Assembly (NCBI GenBank): GCA_040830725.1
Contig: JBFOMG010000001.1
Location: forward strand, 62,001 to 126,000
Source of the DNA: JAWKWH01 sp040830725
GTDB taxonomy: Bacteria > Pseudomonadota > Alphaproteobacteria > Rhizobiales > Rhizobiaceae
Direction of reading: 5' to 3'
DNA: 64,000 bases
Numbering within the stretch: position 1 is the stretch's first letter; each line of letters starts with the position of its first letter. This document shows positions 8,583 through 17,433 of this stretch, one piece after another. A program made the translations under genes and the position numbers. Under the pieces are notes generated by a model. It searched no databases. It had not been told where the DNA came from and saw nothing but the letters and a program-made list of their open reading frames with translations.

Positions 8583-9197
8583 ATGTCTGTTCTTGCCGTC
8601 CCAGACCATTCCCAACTGCTTCTCGTTAATCCCGTGTTGCGATGTTTGCGTCAATTGGAAGATCGCCTTGCCCGACGATTGCCAGAACAGTTCCATAAGC
8701 TATCCATGGCAGCCGATCAGGCGCTCGTTCCCCTGTTTCATGCGGTGTCCGAACTCGAAGCTGAACGGGAAGCCTGGCTATCTAGGCCATGTGAAATGAG
8801 CAAACCACGAGTGTTCAAGTTCGACCGCGACCGGCCGGTCTGGTCGAATGCGGACTTGTTGGATGCAATGCGACGGGAAGGCCGAGAACAGTTGTTTGTT
8901 TGCGGTTTCTGGCTAGATGACGTAGTCACTGCGGTCGCGTTGGAAGCGCAACCCTTAGGTTTCAACACTCATATCATCGTGGATCTCAGCATTGCCTATA
9001 GCCGTAAACGGCGCCAGGCGTGTTTCGACCGGCTGAACCAGTACGGCATCGCGCCGATTTCGTTGCAGAACCTGCTCTATGAGTGGATGGCCAAGACGGA
9101 AGATGACGACCGCCGACATGAGCTTGAAGTTCTCTGGCAGCAACAGAAGCACCTCGGCAGGAGGAGCGCCTCCGCTGCGCGGACCGGGCTTTCATGA
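8583..9197 (+). CDS. Isochorismatase-like protein, probably inactive
   Basis: 204-aa protein of the cysteine-hydrolase (isochorismatase) fold. The core reads ADLLDAMRREGREQLFVCGF and WLDDVVTAVALEAQPLGFNT, matching the family's ...L...GI..L.VCG..TD.CV..TA.DA...G pattern. The position of the catalytic Cys is Val (DDVV instead of DxCV). The N-terminal Asp also seems missing (LLLVNPV), while a Lys is present in VFKFDRD. A scaffold or regulatory role, or decay, is more likely than hydrolysis. It precedes the ardC block and ends before a good terminator. Its role in the element is unknown. Confidence 0.6.
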   Translation: MSVLAVPDHSQLLLVNPVLRCLRQLEDRLARRLPEQFHKLSMAADQALVPLFHAVSELEAEREAWLSRPCEMSKPRVFKFDRDRPVWSNADLLDAMRREGREQLFVCGFWLDDVVTAVALEAQPLGFNTHIIVDLSIAYSRKRRQACFDRLNQYGIAPISLQNLLYEWMAKTEDDDRRHELEVLWQQQKHLGRRSASAARTGLS

Positions 9198-9285
9198 ACC
9201 GAATCCGCCCGTCTTGCTGAGCGGGCCTGTTCCGGCCATCCGGTTTCAATCCCTGGCGCCTGCCGCGCTTCGCTTGCCCGAAGGT

Positions 9286-9309
9286 CGCTGACTTTCAGTC
9301 AGCGGCTTT
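9286..9309 (+). terminator. Intrinsic terminator after the isochorismatase-like gene
   Basis: Perfect 8-bp stem CGCTGACT / AGTCAGCG with a TTC loop, followed by GCTTTATTATT, 89 bp after the stop codon. Confidence 0.65.
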
Positions 9310-9572
9310 ATTATTGTCAGCCCCCGGTGTGCGAGGTGAGCGGCTCTCGGGCATAGGCCCACCGCGGTGTCCTGCAACTCGGCCTCATAAATGAGGCTGG
9401 GTCCTTCAGTCGTTCCTCCTTCCGGTCCGTCTTCCCCTTCGTTCGACCATGTTCCCAGAGATCTGCGGATGCAGCCCACCTTCGGCCGGCGGGCCTGTCC
9501 CTCGTGGTTCGCCGCTCACCCCGCTTCCGGGGGTGAGTGGTGGAGTTTGGACCCAAGAAGGAAGGGACGGTC

Positions 9573-10523
9573 ATGACGACAAAAGAAAAGAAGAAGCAGA
9601 CCGGCAGAAAGCCGCACCGCGATCTCTACAGGCAAGTTACTGACAAGATCGTCGTGGAACTGGAACAAGGTCGGTTTCCCTGGGTGCAGCCTTGGGATTC
9701 CGGATATGCGGTTTGTGCGGTCGGCCTTCCCCGAAATGCCTCCACCGGCAAACACTATTCCGGCATCAACATCCTGATCCTGTGGGGAGCGGTCATCGGG
9801 CGCGGCTTTGCCTCGCAGAACTGGCTGACCTTCCGACAGGCGCAGACTTTGGGCGGCACCGTCCGCAAGGGCGAGAAGGGCGAAACCGTCTGCTATGTTG
9901 ACCGGTTCACGCCGAAGGAGGAACAGCGAAAAGCCGCCGAGAGTGGCGAGGAAGCCGCCAGCATTCCCTTCCTGAAACGCTATCGTGTCTTTAATGTCTC
10001 CCAGTGTGACGGGCTGCCGGACAGCGTTTCGGAGATCGCAGCGCTTCTACCGGAACGGGAGATCATTCCCCGCGCCGAGGCACTGGCGATGGCGACCGGC
10101 GCGGCGATCCGCATCGGCGGGGATCGTGCTTTCTACCATCCGTTGGCTGACTATGTGCAACTGCCGCCGCAACCGGCCTTCACCGAGCAGATCAACTATT
10201 ACCGCACCTGTTTCCACGAACTGGGCCATTGGACCGGGCATCGGTCACGGCTGGATCGCGACCAGTCGGGCCGTTCGCGCACCAAGGCCTATGCCCACGA
10301 GGAACTGGTGGCCGAGCTTTGCGCCGCCTTCACCTGTGCCAGCCTCGATATCGTGCCGACCGTCCGCCATGCCGACTATCTGGGTGCTTGGCTGGAGGTT
10401 CTCAAGGAGGACAAACGGGCGATCTTCCGCGCCGCCAGTCAAGCCTCGAAGGCGGCCGATTTCCTGCTGGCGTTCGAAAGGAAGGAAACCGCCGCAATCT
10501 CCGAACGGGAGGAAGCGGCATGA
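9573..10523 (+). CDS. ardC: ArdC family antirestriction protein
   Basis: 316-aa protein that, in this family, binds single-stranded DNA and shields incoming conjugative DNA from host restriction. The N-terminal ArdC domain covers about residues 10-130 (RDLYRQVTDKIVVELEQGRF, NWLTFRQAQTLGG, VRKGEKGE). The C-terminal zincin-like peptidase domain has the zinc motif HELGHWTGH and a downstream AYAHEELVAEL that supplies the third ligand. Start: ATG after GGAAGGGACGGTC. The next gene overlaps its stop (ATGA). It lies at the head of the ardC-parB-DUF736 block typical of rhizobial ICEs and plasmids. Confidence 0.9.
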   Translation: MTTKEKKKQTGRKPHRDLYRQVTDKIVVELEQGRFPWVQPWDSGYAVCAVGLPRNASTGKHYSGINILILWGAVIGRGFASQNWLTFRQAQTLGGTVRKGEKGETVCYVDRFTPKEEQRKAAESGEEAASIPFLKRYRVFNVSQCDGLPDSVSEIAALLPEREIIPRAEALAMATGAAIRIGGDRAFYHPLADYVQLPPQPAFTEQINYYRTCFHELGHWTGHRSRLDRDQSGRSRTKAYAHEELVAELCAAFTCASLDIVPTVRHADYLGAWLEVLKEDKRAIFRAASQASKAADFLLAFERKETAAISEREEAA

Positions 10524-10756
10524 CCGGCAAGCCCATCCGCAATCCGCAAGCTGAACCGACCGAGGCGGGCGAGCAAACGCTGGTTTGCGGCGTTCGGCCC
10601 GTTACGCTCCGAGACCGGCTTACCGTCATGGCGGCGCGCCCGATGCTGCCCAAGCGCAATCCCAACGCCCGGCAGAAGCCCTGCGATCACGGCCTTTTTG
10701 ACGAGGCCGCACGGGATCAGATCGACCTGATCGATTTCCTCAATTCCACCCCGTGA
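10520..10756 (+). CDS. Small hypothetical protein between ardC and the parB-like gene
   Basis: 78-aa protein beginning MTGKPIRNPQAEPTEAGEQ and ending DQIDLIDFLNSTP. It overlaps the ardC stop by 4 bp, and the parB-like gene starts about 30 bp later. Basic and proline-rich in the middle (RPMLPKRNPNARQKPCDHG), with no membrane segment or known domain. Tight overlap supports it as a real gene; its function is unknown. Confidence 0.6.
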   Translation: MTGKPIRNPQAEPTEAGEQTLVCGVRPVTLRDRLTVMAARPMLPKRNPNARQKPCDHGLFDEAARDQIDLIDFLNSTP

Positions 10757-10785
10757 CCAACCCAAGCCACAGAAAGGAAAGTCCC

Positions 10786-12540
10786 ATGGAACTGCGTCAC
10801 ATCCCACTTGAAGACCTGAAACCCGCCGCCGTGAACGTGCGGAATGGCACTAAGCCGCCAGATGTTTCCGACATCCTACCGTCCATAAAAAAACGCGGAA
10901 TCCTGCAGCCATTGCTAGTCCGACCCAACGGCAAAGGATTTGAAATCGTCGCCGGGCGCAGGTGGTTCTTTGCCGCGACGACGGCAGCGAAGGAAACCGG
11001 CAAGGCCGATTTGATCCCCTGCGCCATCATGGAGAAAGGCGACGATGCGGCGGCGGTGGAAGCCTCGCTCTTGGTAAACATCGCCCGCCTGCCCATGGAC
11101 CCGATGGACCAGTACGAGGCGTTTGCCCGGCTCGCCAAGCAGGGCAAGGAAGTCGTCGACATCGCCGAAACCTTCGGTATCACCGAGCGCATGGTGAAGC
11201 GGGTTCTGGCGCTCGCCAATCTCGTTCCGGCGATCAAGGCGCTTTACCGCAAAGACGAGATCGATGCTTCCACCCTGCGCATTCTCACCATGGCCAGCAA
11301 GGCACAGCAGAAGGAATGACTGAAACTCCACAAGGACGAGGAAGCCTACGCGCCGCTCGGTGAGCAACTAAAACGCTGGCTGTTCGGCGGAGACAACATC
11401 AGGACCTCCGCCGCCCTGTTCGATCTCGCCGACTACAAGGGCGAGGTCGTCACTGATCTGTTCGGCGAGGACAGCTATTTCGCCGATAGCAACCTGTTCT
11501 GGCAGATGCAGGACGAAGCCATCGAAACGCGCAGACAGACGCTGCTCGACAAGGGCTGGACCAGCGTCGAGGTGTTCGAACGCGGCCAGCATTTCTCCGA
11601 ATGGGACTACGAAAAAACCGGCAAGAAGGATGGCGGGCGCGTATTCGTCACCATCCGCCATAATGGCGATGTGACTTTCCACGAGGGCTATGTGACGCGG
11701 CGCGAAGCGCGGGCCATGGAACGGCGGACAAACGGCGAAAATGCCGCAGATGCTGGCGACAAGCCCATGAAACCGGAGATCACCAAGGCGATGCAGACCT
11801 ATCTGGAACTGCACCGTCATACCTTGGTGCGTGCCGATCTCCTGAAATATCCCGCCATCGCCATGCGACTGGCCGTTGCCCATATGATCGCCGGTTCCGG
11901 CCTCTGGACGATTCGCCCTGAACCGCAGCGTGCCCCGAAACCGGAGATCGCCGCATCGGTTCAGGGAAGCGTTTCGCAGCAGGAATTCGACAAGGAGCGT
12001 GAGGCGGTTCTAACGCTTCTCGACATGAACACAGATCGAGCCGAACTCGTCCGCCACAATGGCGACTGCTATCCGGCGGCGATGCTGTTCATGAAACTGC
12101 TGACGCTATCCGATACGGAAGTCATGCGTGTCATGACCTTCGCCATGGCCGAGACCATGCAATCAGGTTCCTGCATTGTCGAGGCGGTGGGCGTTCATCT
12201 GGGCACCGAAGCCAAGGGCCGCTGGCGGGCCGACGGTGTGTTTCTTGACCTTATAAAGGACAAGGCAACCATCAACGCGGTGCTGGAAAGCATTGGTGGA
12301 AAACGGGTGGCCGGGACCAATGTCACGGAAACCGGCAAGGTTTAAAAGGGCATCATCGTTGATTTCCAAAAAGGCGAAAACGGCCGCAAGCTGGTCAGTG
12401 ATTGGACACCGAACTGGCTCAACTTTCCGTTCGAAAGTCAGACCGATACTCCGATCGAAAGCACGGGCATCGGTGCGGAATGGCTACGCGTCGCAGGTAT
12501 GGTTGATCAGCGTGACGGTGCTGCAGTCCGAACGAAGTGA
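10786..12540 (+). pseudogene. ParB-like nuclease-domain protein gene, broken by two in-frame stops
   Basis: A single frame of 585 codons encodes a ParB/Srx-type protein. The N-terminal domain is clear: LEDLKPAAVNVRN, the GILQPLLVRP motif, FEIVAGRRWFFA (equivalent of GxRRxxA), and the KRVLALANLVPAIKALY helix. Two stops interrupt it: TGA at 11317-11319, where KEWLKLH would be natural (TGG to TGA), and TAA at 12343-12345 near the C-terminus. The reading frame does not shift and the protein stays family-like on both sides, so both are point changes. The three pieces are about 177, 341 and 64 residues. Such proteins may aid plasmid or ICE maintenance. Sequencing error or readthrough are alternatives to inactivation. 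Confidence 0.75.
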
Positions 12541-12557
12541 TCGACTCCCGCAGATAG

Positions 12558-12585
12558 CCCCGCCGCCAGAATGGTGGCGGGGTTT
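12558..12585 (+). terminator. Intrinsic terminator after the parB-like gene
   Basis: Ten-base-pair GC-rich stem CCCCGCCGCC / GGTGGCGGGG (one G-T pair) with an AGAAT loop, followed by TTTC. It lies 17 bp after the last stop of the parB-like frame. Confidence 0.65.
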
Positions 12586-13092
12586 CATTGGCGAACACAC
12601 TTTCCCGAACTTGGACTTCTGCGTTGGAGCCTTTTCATCGTTCATTGACTGGCGGTAACGACGTAAAACCGGCTTTCAGTTCTATTTCGCTGCAGGCACA
12701 AGATTTCATCCGTCAAAGACACGGCTGTCATGCCTCTGCGTCGGCCGCCCAGGTTTGGTGAAATCCGACAACAATGGCGACGAATCCTTCCTTCATCTGC
12801 AGAAGCCTGACGTCCTGCCCTCTCTTGGCGAGACGAGACCTTTGTCAGGCGGGTGCAATCGCCGCTGACAGGTTTTTTCCCCGCCGAGATCACCCCATTG
12901 CGTGGATGCAATGGGGACCCCGATCATGCGGCTTCCTCGCGCGTGTCGCGTTGCGACCAAAAAACCTGTCGCCGCCGATCCTTCACGTCCGTTGCGGTCC
13001 TTCGGATGCATCCGCCTTCCGGCAGGTCTGATCCGTTCGCCGTCAGGCAGGAAGACAGGCTTCCGCCGCAACAAAGAGAAAGGATCAGCATC
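12586..13092. other. Non-coding stretch before DUF736
   Basis: No supported gene. Open frames on both strands lack domain features and ribosome sites. It must contain the promoter for the DUF736 gene. A GC-rich segment between about 12840 and 13080 has no obvious repeats. Confidence 0.4.
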
Positions 13093-13416
13093 ATGGCTGC
13101 AATCGGATATGTCACCAAACTCGAAGACGGCCGCTACAAGGGCGAACTCAAAACCCTCTCCATCCGCGCTGAAATCGTCATCACGCCCAACAGCGACAAG
13201 ACGAGCGAAAACCAGCCCGACTACCGGGTATTCGCCGAGGGCATCGAAGTCGGCGCTGCCTGGGTCCGCAAGTCGGAAAGTTCCGGCAAGGAGTACGTTT
13301 CGCTTGCGATCGCCGCTCCGGAATTCGGTCCCAAGAAGCTCTATGCCAATCTCGGCAAGGCCGCCGGACAGGACGACGACAACGTCTTCGCCCTGATCTG
13401 GAATCCGCGAGACTAA
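13093..13416 (+). CDS. DUF736 family protein
   Basis: 107-aa protein with the typical DUF736 layout: MAAIGYVTKLEDGRYKGELK at the start, the central NQPDYRVFAEGIEVGAAWVR, and the SGKEYVSLAIAAPEFGPKKL strand near the end. The family is a frequent companion of plasmid and ICE transfer genes in Alphaproteobacteria, and its function is not established. Start: ATG after AGAAAGGATCAGCATC. It is a one-gene unit ended by a strong terminator. Confidence 0.88.
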   Translation: MAAIGYVTKLEDGRYKGELKTLSIRAEIVITPNSDKTSENQPDYRVFAEGIEVGAAWVRKSESSGKEYVSLAIAAPEFGPKKLYANLGKAAGQDDDNVFALIWNPRD

Positions 13417-13437
13417 TCCCGGATCAGTCACCAATCA

Positions 13438-13468
13438 GCCCTCGCATTACACAATGCGGGGGCCTTTT
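13438..13468 (+). terminator. Intrinsic terminator after DUF736
   Basis: Ten-base-pair stem CCCTCGCATT / AATGCGGGGG with an ACAC loop and a following CCTTTTC, 21 bp downstream of the stop codon. Confidence 0.7.
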
Positions 13469-13578
13469 CATTTCATAAATCGACTCACAAGTTGAGTATT
13501 TCGCCACACTACAACCGTTATTATTTACAATAACTGTTGCTTCGGCTGGGAGCATAACGATGCTTGCAGGTCCCATTC

Positions 13579-14397
13579 ATGGGTGCACGCTGTGAAGATT
13601 TCGTCGCAAGGATCGGAAAGACCGCCGGCGACTATGCGTATACGGAAAGCCTGACCGACAGCGATTGGGCGTGGGAGTTTTTGCGGCGTAACCCCGACTA
13701 CCGGGCTGACTATTATGAAAGCCGCGTGCGAACCACAAAGACCGTTTCACATCCGTCCGGTGTTCGAATTCATCGCGCTCGCGGTTATCATCACAATGCG
13801 AAAAAGTGGGGTCTGGCCGTCTTTGCCGATCCCGATCTCAACGCGCTGCAAACCGATATCTTCTGGTCACAAGAAGTGCTGAGTCACAGCGTATTGGCGT
13901 CTTCCACGATAGTTGAAAGCGCGGAAGACGAAGCCGATCTGGACTTGTTTCGCGATCGGAATTGCACGGCAATCCTGTGCGATCCGGACCGGCAAAAAAT
14001 CATCGTGCGGTCTCGAAACGCCGCCATCGGCATGAAACTCGTCGGCGTAAGCGTGCTGTTTCAGCCGGTCCAATTGCAGTTCCATCTGCAGGGATTTGCG
14101 TCGATTGGCAGCGGAACCAAGGCACTGGTCTGGATCAGAAACGCGTTGAAATCGCTGCGTGCCGCAGACAGACGAGCGCTCACCAATATTACCAGAGCGA
14201 ACCGAAAGAAGTACCTGGTCGCACTCGATTGTGAGCAGAAGGGTGCGTCACTTCGTGATACCGCGCTTGTATTTCGCGCGCTCCGGCTGACGCGCTTGCG
14301 ATGGTCCAGCGGTAATGAAGCGCTCAAGAAACAGGTTTGGCGCTGTCGCAACTCCGGCCTCAAACTCATGCAGGACGGATATCGCAAACTGCTCTGA
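13579..14397 (+). CDS. FseA-like transcriptional activator (DUF6499 + DUF2285)
   Basis: 272-aa fusion of an N-terminal DUF6499 segment (DSDWAWEFLRRNPDYRADYY) and a C-terminal DUF2285 DNA-binding domain (ALKSLRAADRRALTNITRAN ... LRLTRLRW). In the Mesorhizobium symbiosis island the same two domains are joined by a programmed frameshift to make FseA, the activator of the excisionase gene rdfS. Here they are one frame. The next gene is an RdfS-like excisionase, which supports the same role. The start is not certain: the ATG used lies inside a short overlapping frame (13560-13595) that has the better ribosome site. Confidence 0.75.
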   Translation: MGARCEDFVARIGKTAGDYAYTESLTDSDWAWEFLRRNPDYRADYYESRVRTTKTVSHPSGVRIHRARGYHHNAKKWGLAVFADPDLNALQTDIFWSQEVLSHSVLASSTIVESAEDEADLDLFRDRNCTAILCDPDRQKIIVRSRNAAIGMKLVGVSVLFQPVQLQFHLQGFASIGSGTKALVWIRNALKSLRAADRRALTNITRANRKKYLVALDCEQKGASLRDTALVFRALRLTRLRWSSGNEALKKQVWRCRNSGLKLMQDGYRKLL

Positions 14398-14513
14398 CTT
14401 TCACGGGTGACGTTTCTTTCGATTCAATCTTCGTCACTCCCGCCACATCGAAATCACCGCCAATCTTCCTTCCGCAAAGCCGACCCACGAGGCGGAACAG
14501 GAAGGAAGAAGAC

Positions 14514-14738
14514 ATGCAGATCGATGACCAGACGCCACCGAAACCGGTGTTCCTCAATACCAACCAGGCTGCTGAATATCTCGGCCTGAGACCCAATACG
14601 CTCGCTAAGATGCGTGTCTACGGTAACGGCCCGAAATACCGCAAACATGGCTTCCGAGTCCTCTACTCCATTGACGATCTGAACGCTTGGTCGGAAGCAT
14701 CGAGCCGCTCATCGACGTCGGAATCTCCCGATGAATGA
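14514..14738 (+). CDS. RdfS-like excisionase / AlpA-MerR type helix-turn-helix protein
   Basis: 74-aa DNA-binding protein with a compact winged helix: FLNTNQAAEYLGLRPNTLAK for the helix-turn-helix and KYRKHGFRVLYSIDDLNAWS for the wing. Proteins of this size and place act as recombination directionality factors, bending DNA at att sites to favour excision. The start follows GGAAGGAAGAAGAC. The end overlaps traF by 8 bp. Position between an FseA-like activator and traF-rlxS matches the rdfS operon of Mesorhizobium ICEs. A plain transcription-factor role is possible. Confidence 0.75.
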   Translation: MQIDDQTPPKPVFLNTNQAAEYLGLRPNTLAKMRVYGNGPKYRKHGFRVLYSIDDLNAWSEASSRSSTSESPDE

Positions 14739-15258
14739 GCAATCCATCACCCGACAATGTGCTTGTTCGTCGGTCGTCTTGACGACATTCGGTGTGCTGC
14801 TAATCGGCGTTTCAGCGGCGAACAACTTACCGAAGCAACTCATTTGGAATGCATCGGCTAGCCTGCCGACCGGGCTCTATGTCATCCAAATTCGCAGCCC
14901 ACAGCGAGGTGAACTAGTGGTCGCCAAACTACCAGATTGGGTCCGTCTGGTTGCCGATCAGCGCGGTTATTTGCTCGGGAATGTGCCCGCCTTGAAGCGC
15001 GTTGCGGCGCTTGCCGGCGACCGAGTTTGTCGGGCTGATCGAACTATTCTCGTCAACGGCAAGCCGGTTGTCTGGGCGAGAAAGACGGATCGTTACGGAC
15101 GGGATTTACCGGTCTGGAGTGGATGCGAGACGCTCGATGAGGAGCAGATTTTTCTGCTGGCGGATCACCCGAAATCGTTCGACGGACGGTACTTTGGCGT
15201 GACGAAACTTGCGAATGTTCTGGGTGTAGCGAGTCCTGTCTGGACCGGGTCGGAATGA
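14731..15258 (+). CDS. traF: TraF-type S26 signal peptidase for conjugation
   Basis: 175-aa membrane-anchored serine peptidase of family S26. In IncP-like systems TraF matures or cyclises the TrbC pilin. One N-terminal membrane helix (VVLTTFGVLLIGVSAANNL) is followed by the serine box NASASLPTGLYVI and the lysine box LKRVAALAGDRVC. The conserved end is FLLADHPKSFDGRYFGV (usual ...SDSRYFG...). It is translationally coupled to the rdfS-like gene. No other pilus genes are in the window; they must lie elsewhere in the element. Confidence 0.88.
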   Translation: MNEQSITRQCACSSVVLTTFGVLLIGVSAANNLPKQLIWNASASLPTGLYVIQIRSPQRGELVVAKLPDWVRLVADQRGYLLGNVPALKRVAALAGDRVCRADRTILVNGKPVVWARKTDRYGRDLPVWSGCETLDEEQIFLLADHPKSFDGRYFGVTKLANVLGVASPVWTGSE

Positions 15259-15507
15259 TGGATGTGGATGGATTTGTTGTGATTTGTCAGCGGGTTAGAG
15301 GCCCGATTAGGAAAGCAAGATAAAACAGGTGGTGCCGTTGGTTTTGTAGTTGCCTGATTTGACTACAGCCTTTTGGTGCCATCCCTGAACAGGCCGTGTC
15401 AGTCGTCGTCCAAGTGCCTGAATTCACGATGTAAAATTGACACCATCTTGGCATCTATGACCGGCGACCCGATCTCCTCTGAGACTATCGTATTCTGGAG
15501 GATCAAC
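15259..15507. other. Candidate origin of transfer (oriT) region
   Basis: About 250 bp between traF and the relaxase gene with no credible gene of its own. Relaxase genes of this type commonly have oriT directly upstream. It carries an inverted repeat, TGTAGT and ACTACA around an 11-base loop (about 15339-15365). GGTGCC occurs at two places flanking it (about 15331 and 15375). The nick site is not identified. Confidence 0.4.
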
Positions 15508-17223
15508 ATGGCGTCAGACGACTTCAATCCAAAGCTTGGTCGCATCCGTGCAAGGCAGGGCGCGAAGAACCAGCGCTATCTGAACAAGGTGATACAGACA
15601 ATGCGTAAAGCGTCAGCCGGCACGCGCACGCCCGGGCGCTCTTCCTTTGTCGGCAGCCGATCCGGGCGGGGCTATTCCCAAGCCACCTCTCTCTCAGCCG
15701 GATCCTTCAGACCTGGCCGACGCCGCGTAGTGGTCAAGGCACGTTTCACACGCTTCGCGAACGGCAGCGTCGCTTCAGCCCGTGCTCACCTTCGCTACAT
15801 CCAACGCGATGGCGTGACGCGAGATGGTGATCCCGGAGCGCTCTACGGTCCTGATACGGATCGCGCAGACGGTAAGACCTTCCTGTCAGAAGCCGAAGGC
15901 GACCGGCATCAATTCCGCTTTATCGTTGCGCCGGAAGACAGTGCACAGATGGGAGATCTCAAACCGTTCATTCGAGACCTCATGAAGCGGGCCGAAATGG
16001 ATCTGAGAACGAGGCTCGATTGGGTTGCTGTCGATCACTTCAACACCGGACATCCCCATACCCATATCGTCGTCAGAGGAAAGGACGACCTAGGTGCCGA
16101 TCTGGTCATTGCGCGCGACTATCTTTCGCGCGGGCTGAGGGAGCGGGCGCGGGACCTGATCACGCTGGAACTTGGTCCGGAAACGCAACACGAGTTGGAC
16201 AAGAAGATCGCAGCTGAGATTGAAGCTGACGGGTTCACGCGGATCGACCGGTCGCTGATCAATGATACCGATATGGGCATCCTGACGATTTCGTCGTCAC
16301 CTGAGCAGAACCAGCAATTCCTGACGCATCGAATGGGACGGCTTCGCAAACTCGAGAGCATGGGCTTGGCCGATGAGTTGAAGCCCGGCGTGTGGCGGAT
16401 CGCCGAGCGGACTGAAGCCACCCTTCGACAGCTGGGTGAGCGCGGAGACATTATCAAGACCATGCATCGGGTTTTGAAGGAGGCTGGCATTGATCGCGGT
16501 GCGGCGGACTATTCGGTTTTCGACGCGAGTAAGCCTGACTTGAAGATTACCGGCAAACTCGTCGCCATGGGTCTGTCGAACGAACTGCAGGACCAGCACT
16601 ATGTGGTAGTCGATGGCACAGACGGGAAGCTGCACTATGCCGAGATCGGGAGGCTCAGCCAGTTCGATCCACCGGCACGGGATATGGTGGTGAGCCTGCG
16701 GGGAGGTGTCACGCGAGATCGCGCCCAACAGAGCCCAAATCGCCAAGCACGCCTGTTCATTGAATCCCATGTACCCTTCCGCGATCTGGCAACTTCGGAC
16801 GGTGCAACCTGGCTAGACCGCAAGCTTCTATCTCGGCAGCCAGAAACATTCCGCGAGAAAGGCTTCGGCGCGGAGACAAACCAGGCACTCCGGCAGCGTC
16901 AGAGGTGGCTGGTACAGGAAGGACTGATGACCGAGCAGGATGGCCGTCTGAACGCCCGCCGCCGGATGCTAGATGAACTCACAAGGCGAGAGGTTTCAAA
17001 GGCGGGGTCAGACTTGTCTAAGACGACTGGGATGGAGAATATTGCAGTATCGGAACTTGTACGATCTAGCGCTCAAGTCAGCCGCTTGGTCCGCCTTGCG
17101 TCCGGCCGCTTTGCCGTCTTGCAAAAGGGCAAGCAGTTCGCACTTGTCCCGTGGCAACAGGCAATGCGAATGCGGAAGGGCAAGGGGATTGGTGTGGCTG
17201 CGAGAGTGGGAATATCGCGTTGA
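15508..17223 (+). CDS. RlxS-type relaxase (VirD2-like, MOBP, DUF3363)
   Basis: 571-aa conjugative relaxase that would nick oriT and lead the strand into the recipient. The relaxase core lies in the first 250 residues: a basic arm (VVVKARFTRFANGSVASARA), HLRYIQRDGV, the RHQFRFIVAPED strand, WVAVDHFNTGHPHTHIVVRG with the three-histidine metal site, and GLRERARDLITLELGP. The long C-terminal half matches the DUF3363 extension. The ATG follows CTGGAGGATCAAC. Its order after rdfS-like and traF is that of Mesorhizobium ICEs. No tyrosine can be named with certainty as the nicking residue. Confidence 0.85.
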   Translation: MASDDFNPKLGRIRARQGAKNQRYLNKVIQTMRKASAGTRTPGRSSFVGSRSGRGYSQATSLSAGSFRPGRRRVVVKARFTRFANGSVASARAHLRYIQRDGVTRDGDPGALYGPDTDRADGKTFLSEAEGDRHQFRFIVAPEDSAQMGDLKPFIRDLMKRAEMDLRTRLDWVAVDHFNTGHPHTHIVVRGKDDLGADLVIARDYLSRGLRERARDLITLELGPETQHELDKKIAAEIEADGFTRIDRSLINDTDMGILTISSSPEQNQQFLTHRMGRLRKLESMGLADELKPGVWRIAERTEATLRQLGERGDIIKTMHRVLKEAGIDRGAADYSVFDASKPDLKITGKLVAMGLSNELQDQHYVVVDGTDGKLHYAEIGRLSQFDPPARDMVVSLRGGVTRDRAQQSPNRQARLFIESHVPFRDLATSDGATWLDRKLLSRQPETFREKGFGAETNQALRQRQRWLVQEGLMTEQDGRLNARRRMLDELTRREVSKAGSDLSKTTGMENIAVSELVRSSAQVSRLVRLASGRFAVLQKGKQFALVPWQQAMRMRKGKGIGVAARVGISR

Positions 17224-17433
17224 GTGCTTTTCATAAATGGAGGACAGAAACTGGTATCTGCGGACAATCTGCGTTCGGTGGAAGCACTTCAACGATGGAT
17301 TCCAAACACTTAATAGTATGCCTGAAACCAGTTGTGGCGCACGCCGCTCATTCGCTGTGAATGAGGCTACATTTGACAACTTTGTAGTTTTGGGTCTCGC
17401 CCGGAAGTGGGAACGATACCTGTCGCCTTTCGC

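Noticed and set aside
9198..9572. Possible small genes between the isochorismatase-like gene and ardC
   Set aside because: Frames on both strands are Arg/Pro-rich shadows; only the terminator at 9286 is supported.
10229..10519. Upstream extension of the small gene after ardC
   Set aside because: It would overlap ardC in another frame. The ATG at 10520 overlapping the ardC stop is the natural start.
17224..17433. Gap between relaxase and HamB-like genes
   Set aside because: Looked for a terminator or small gene; no clear hairpin or ribosome-site-backed frame was found.
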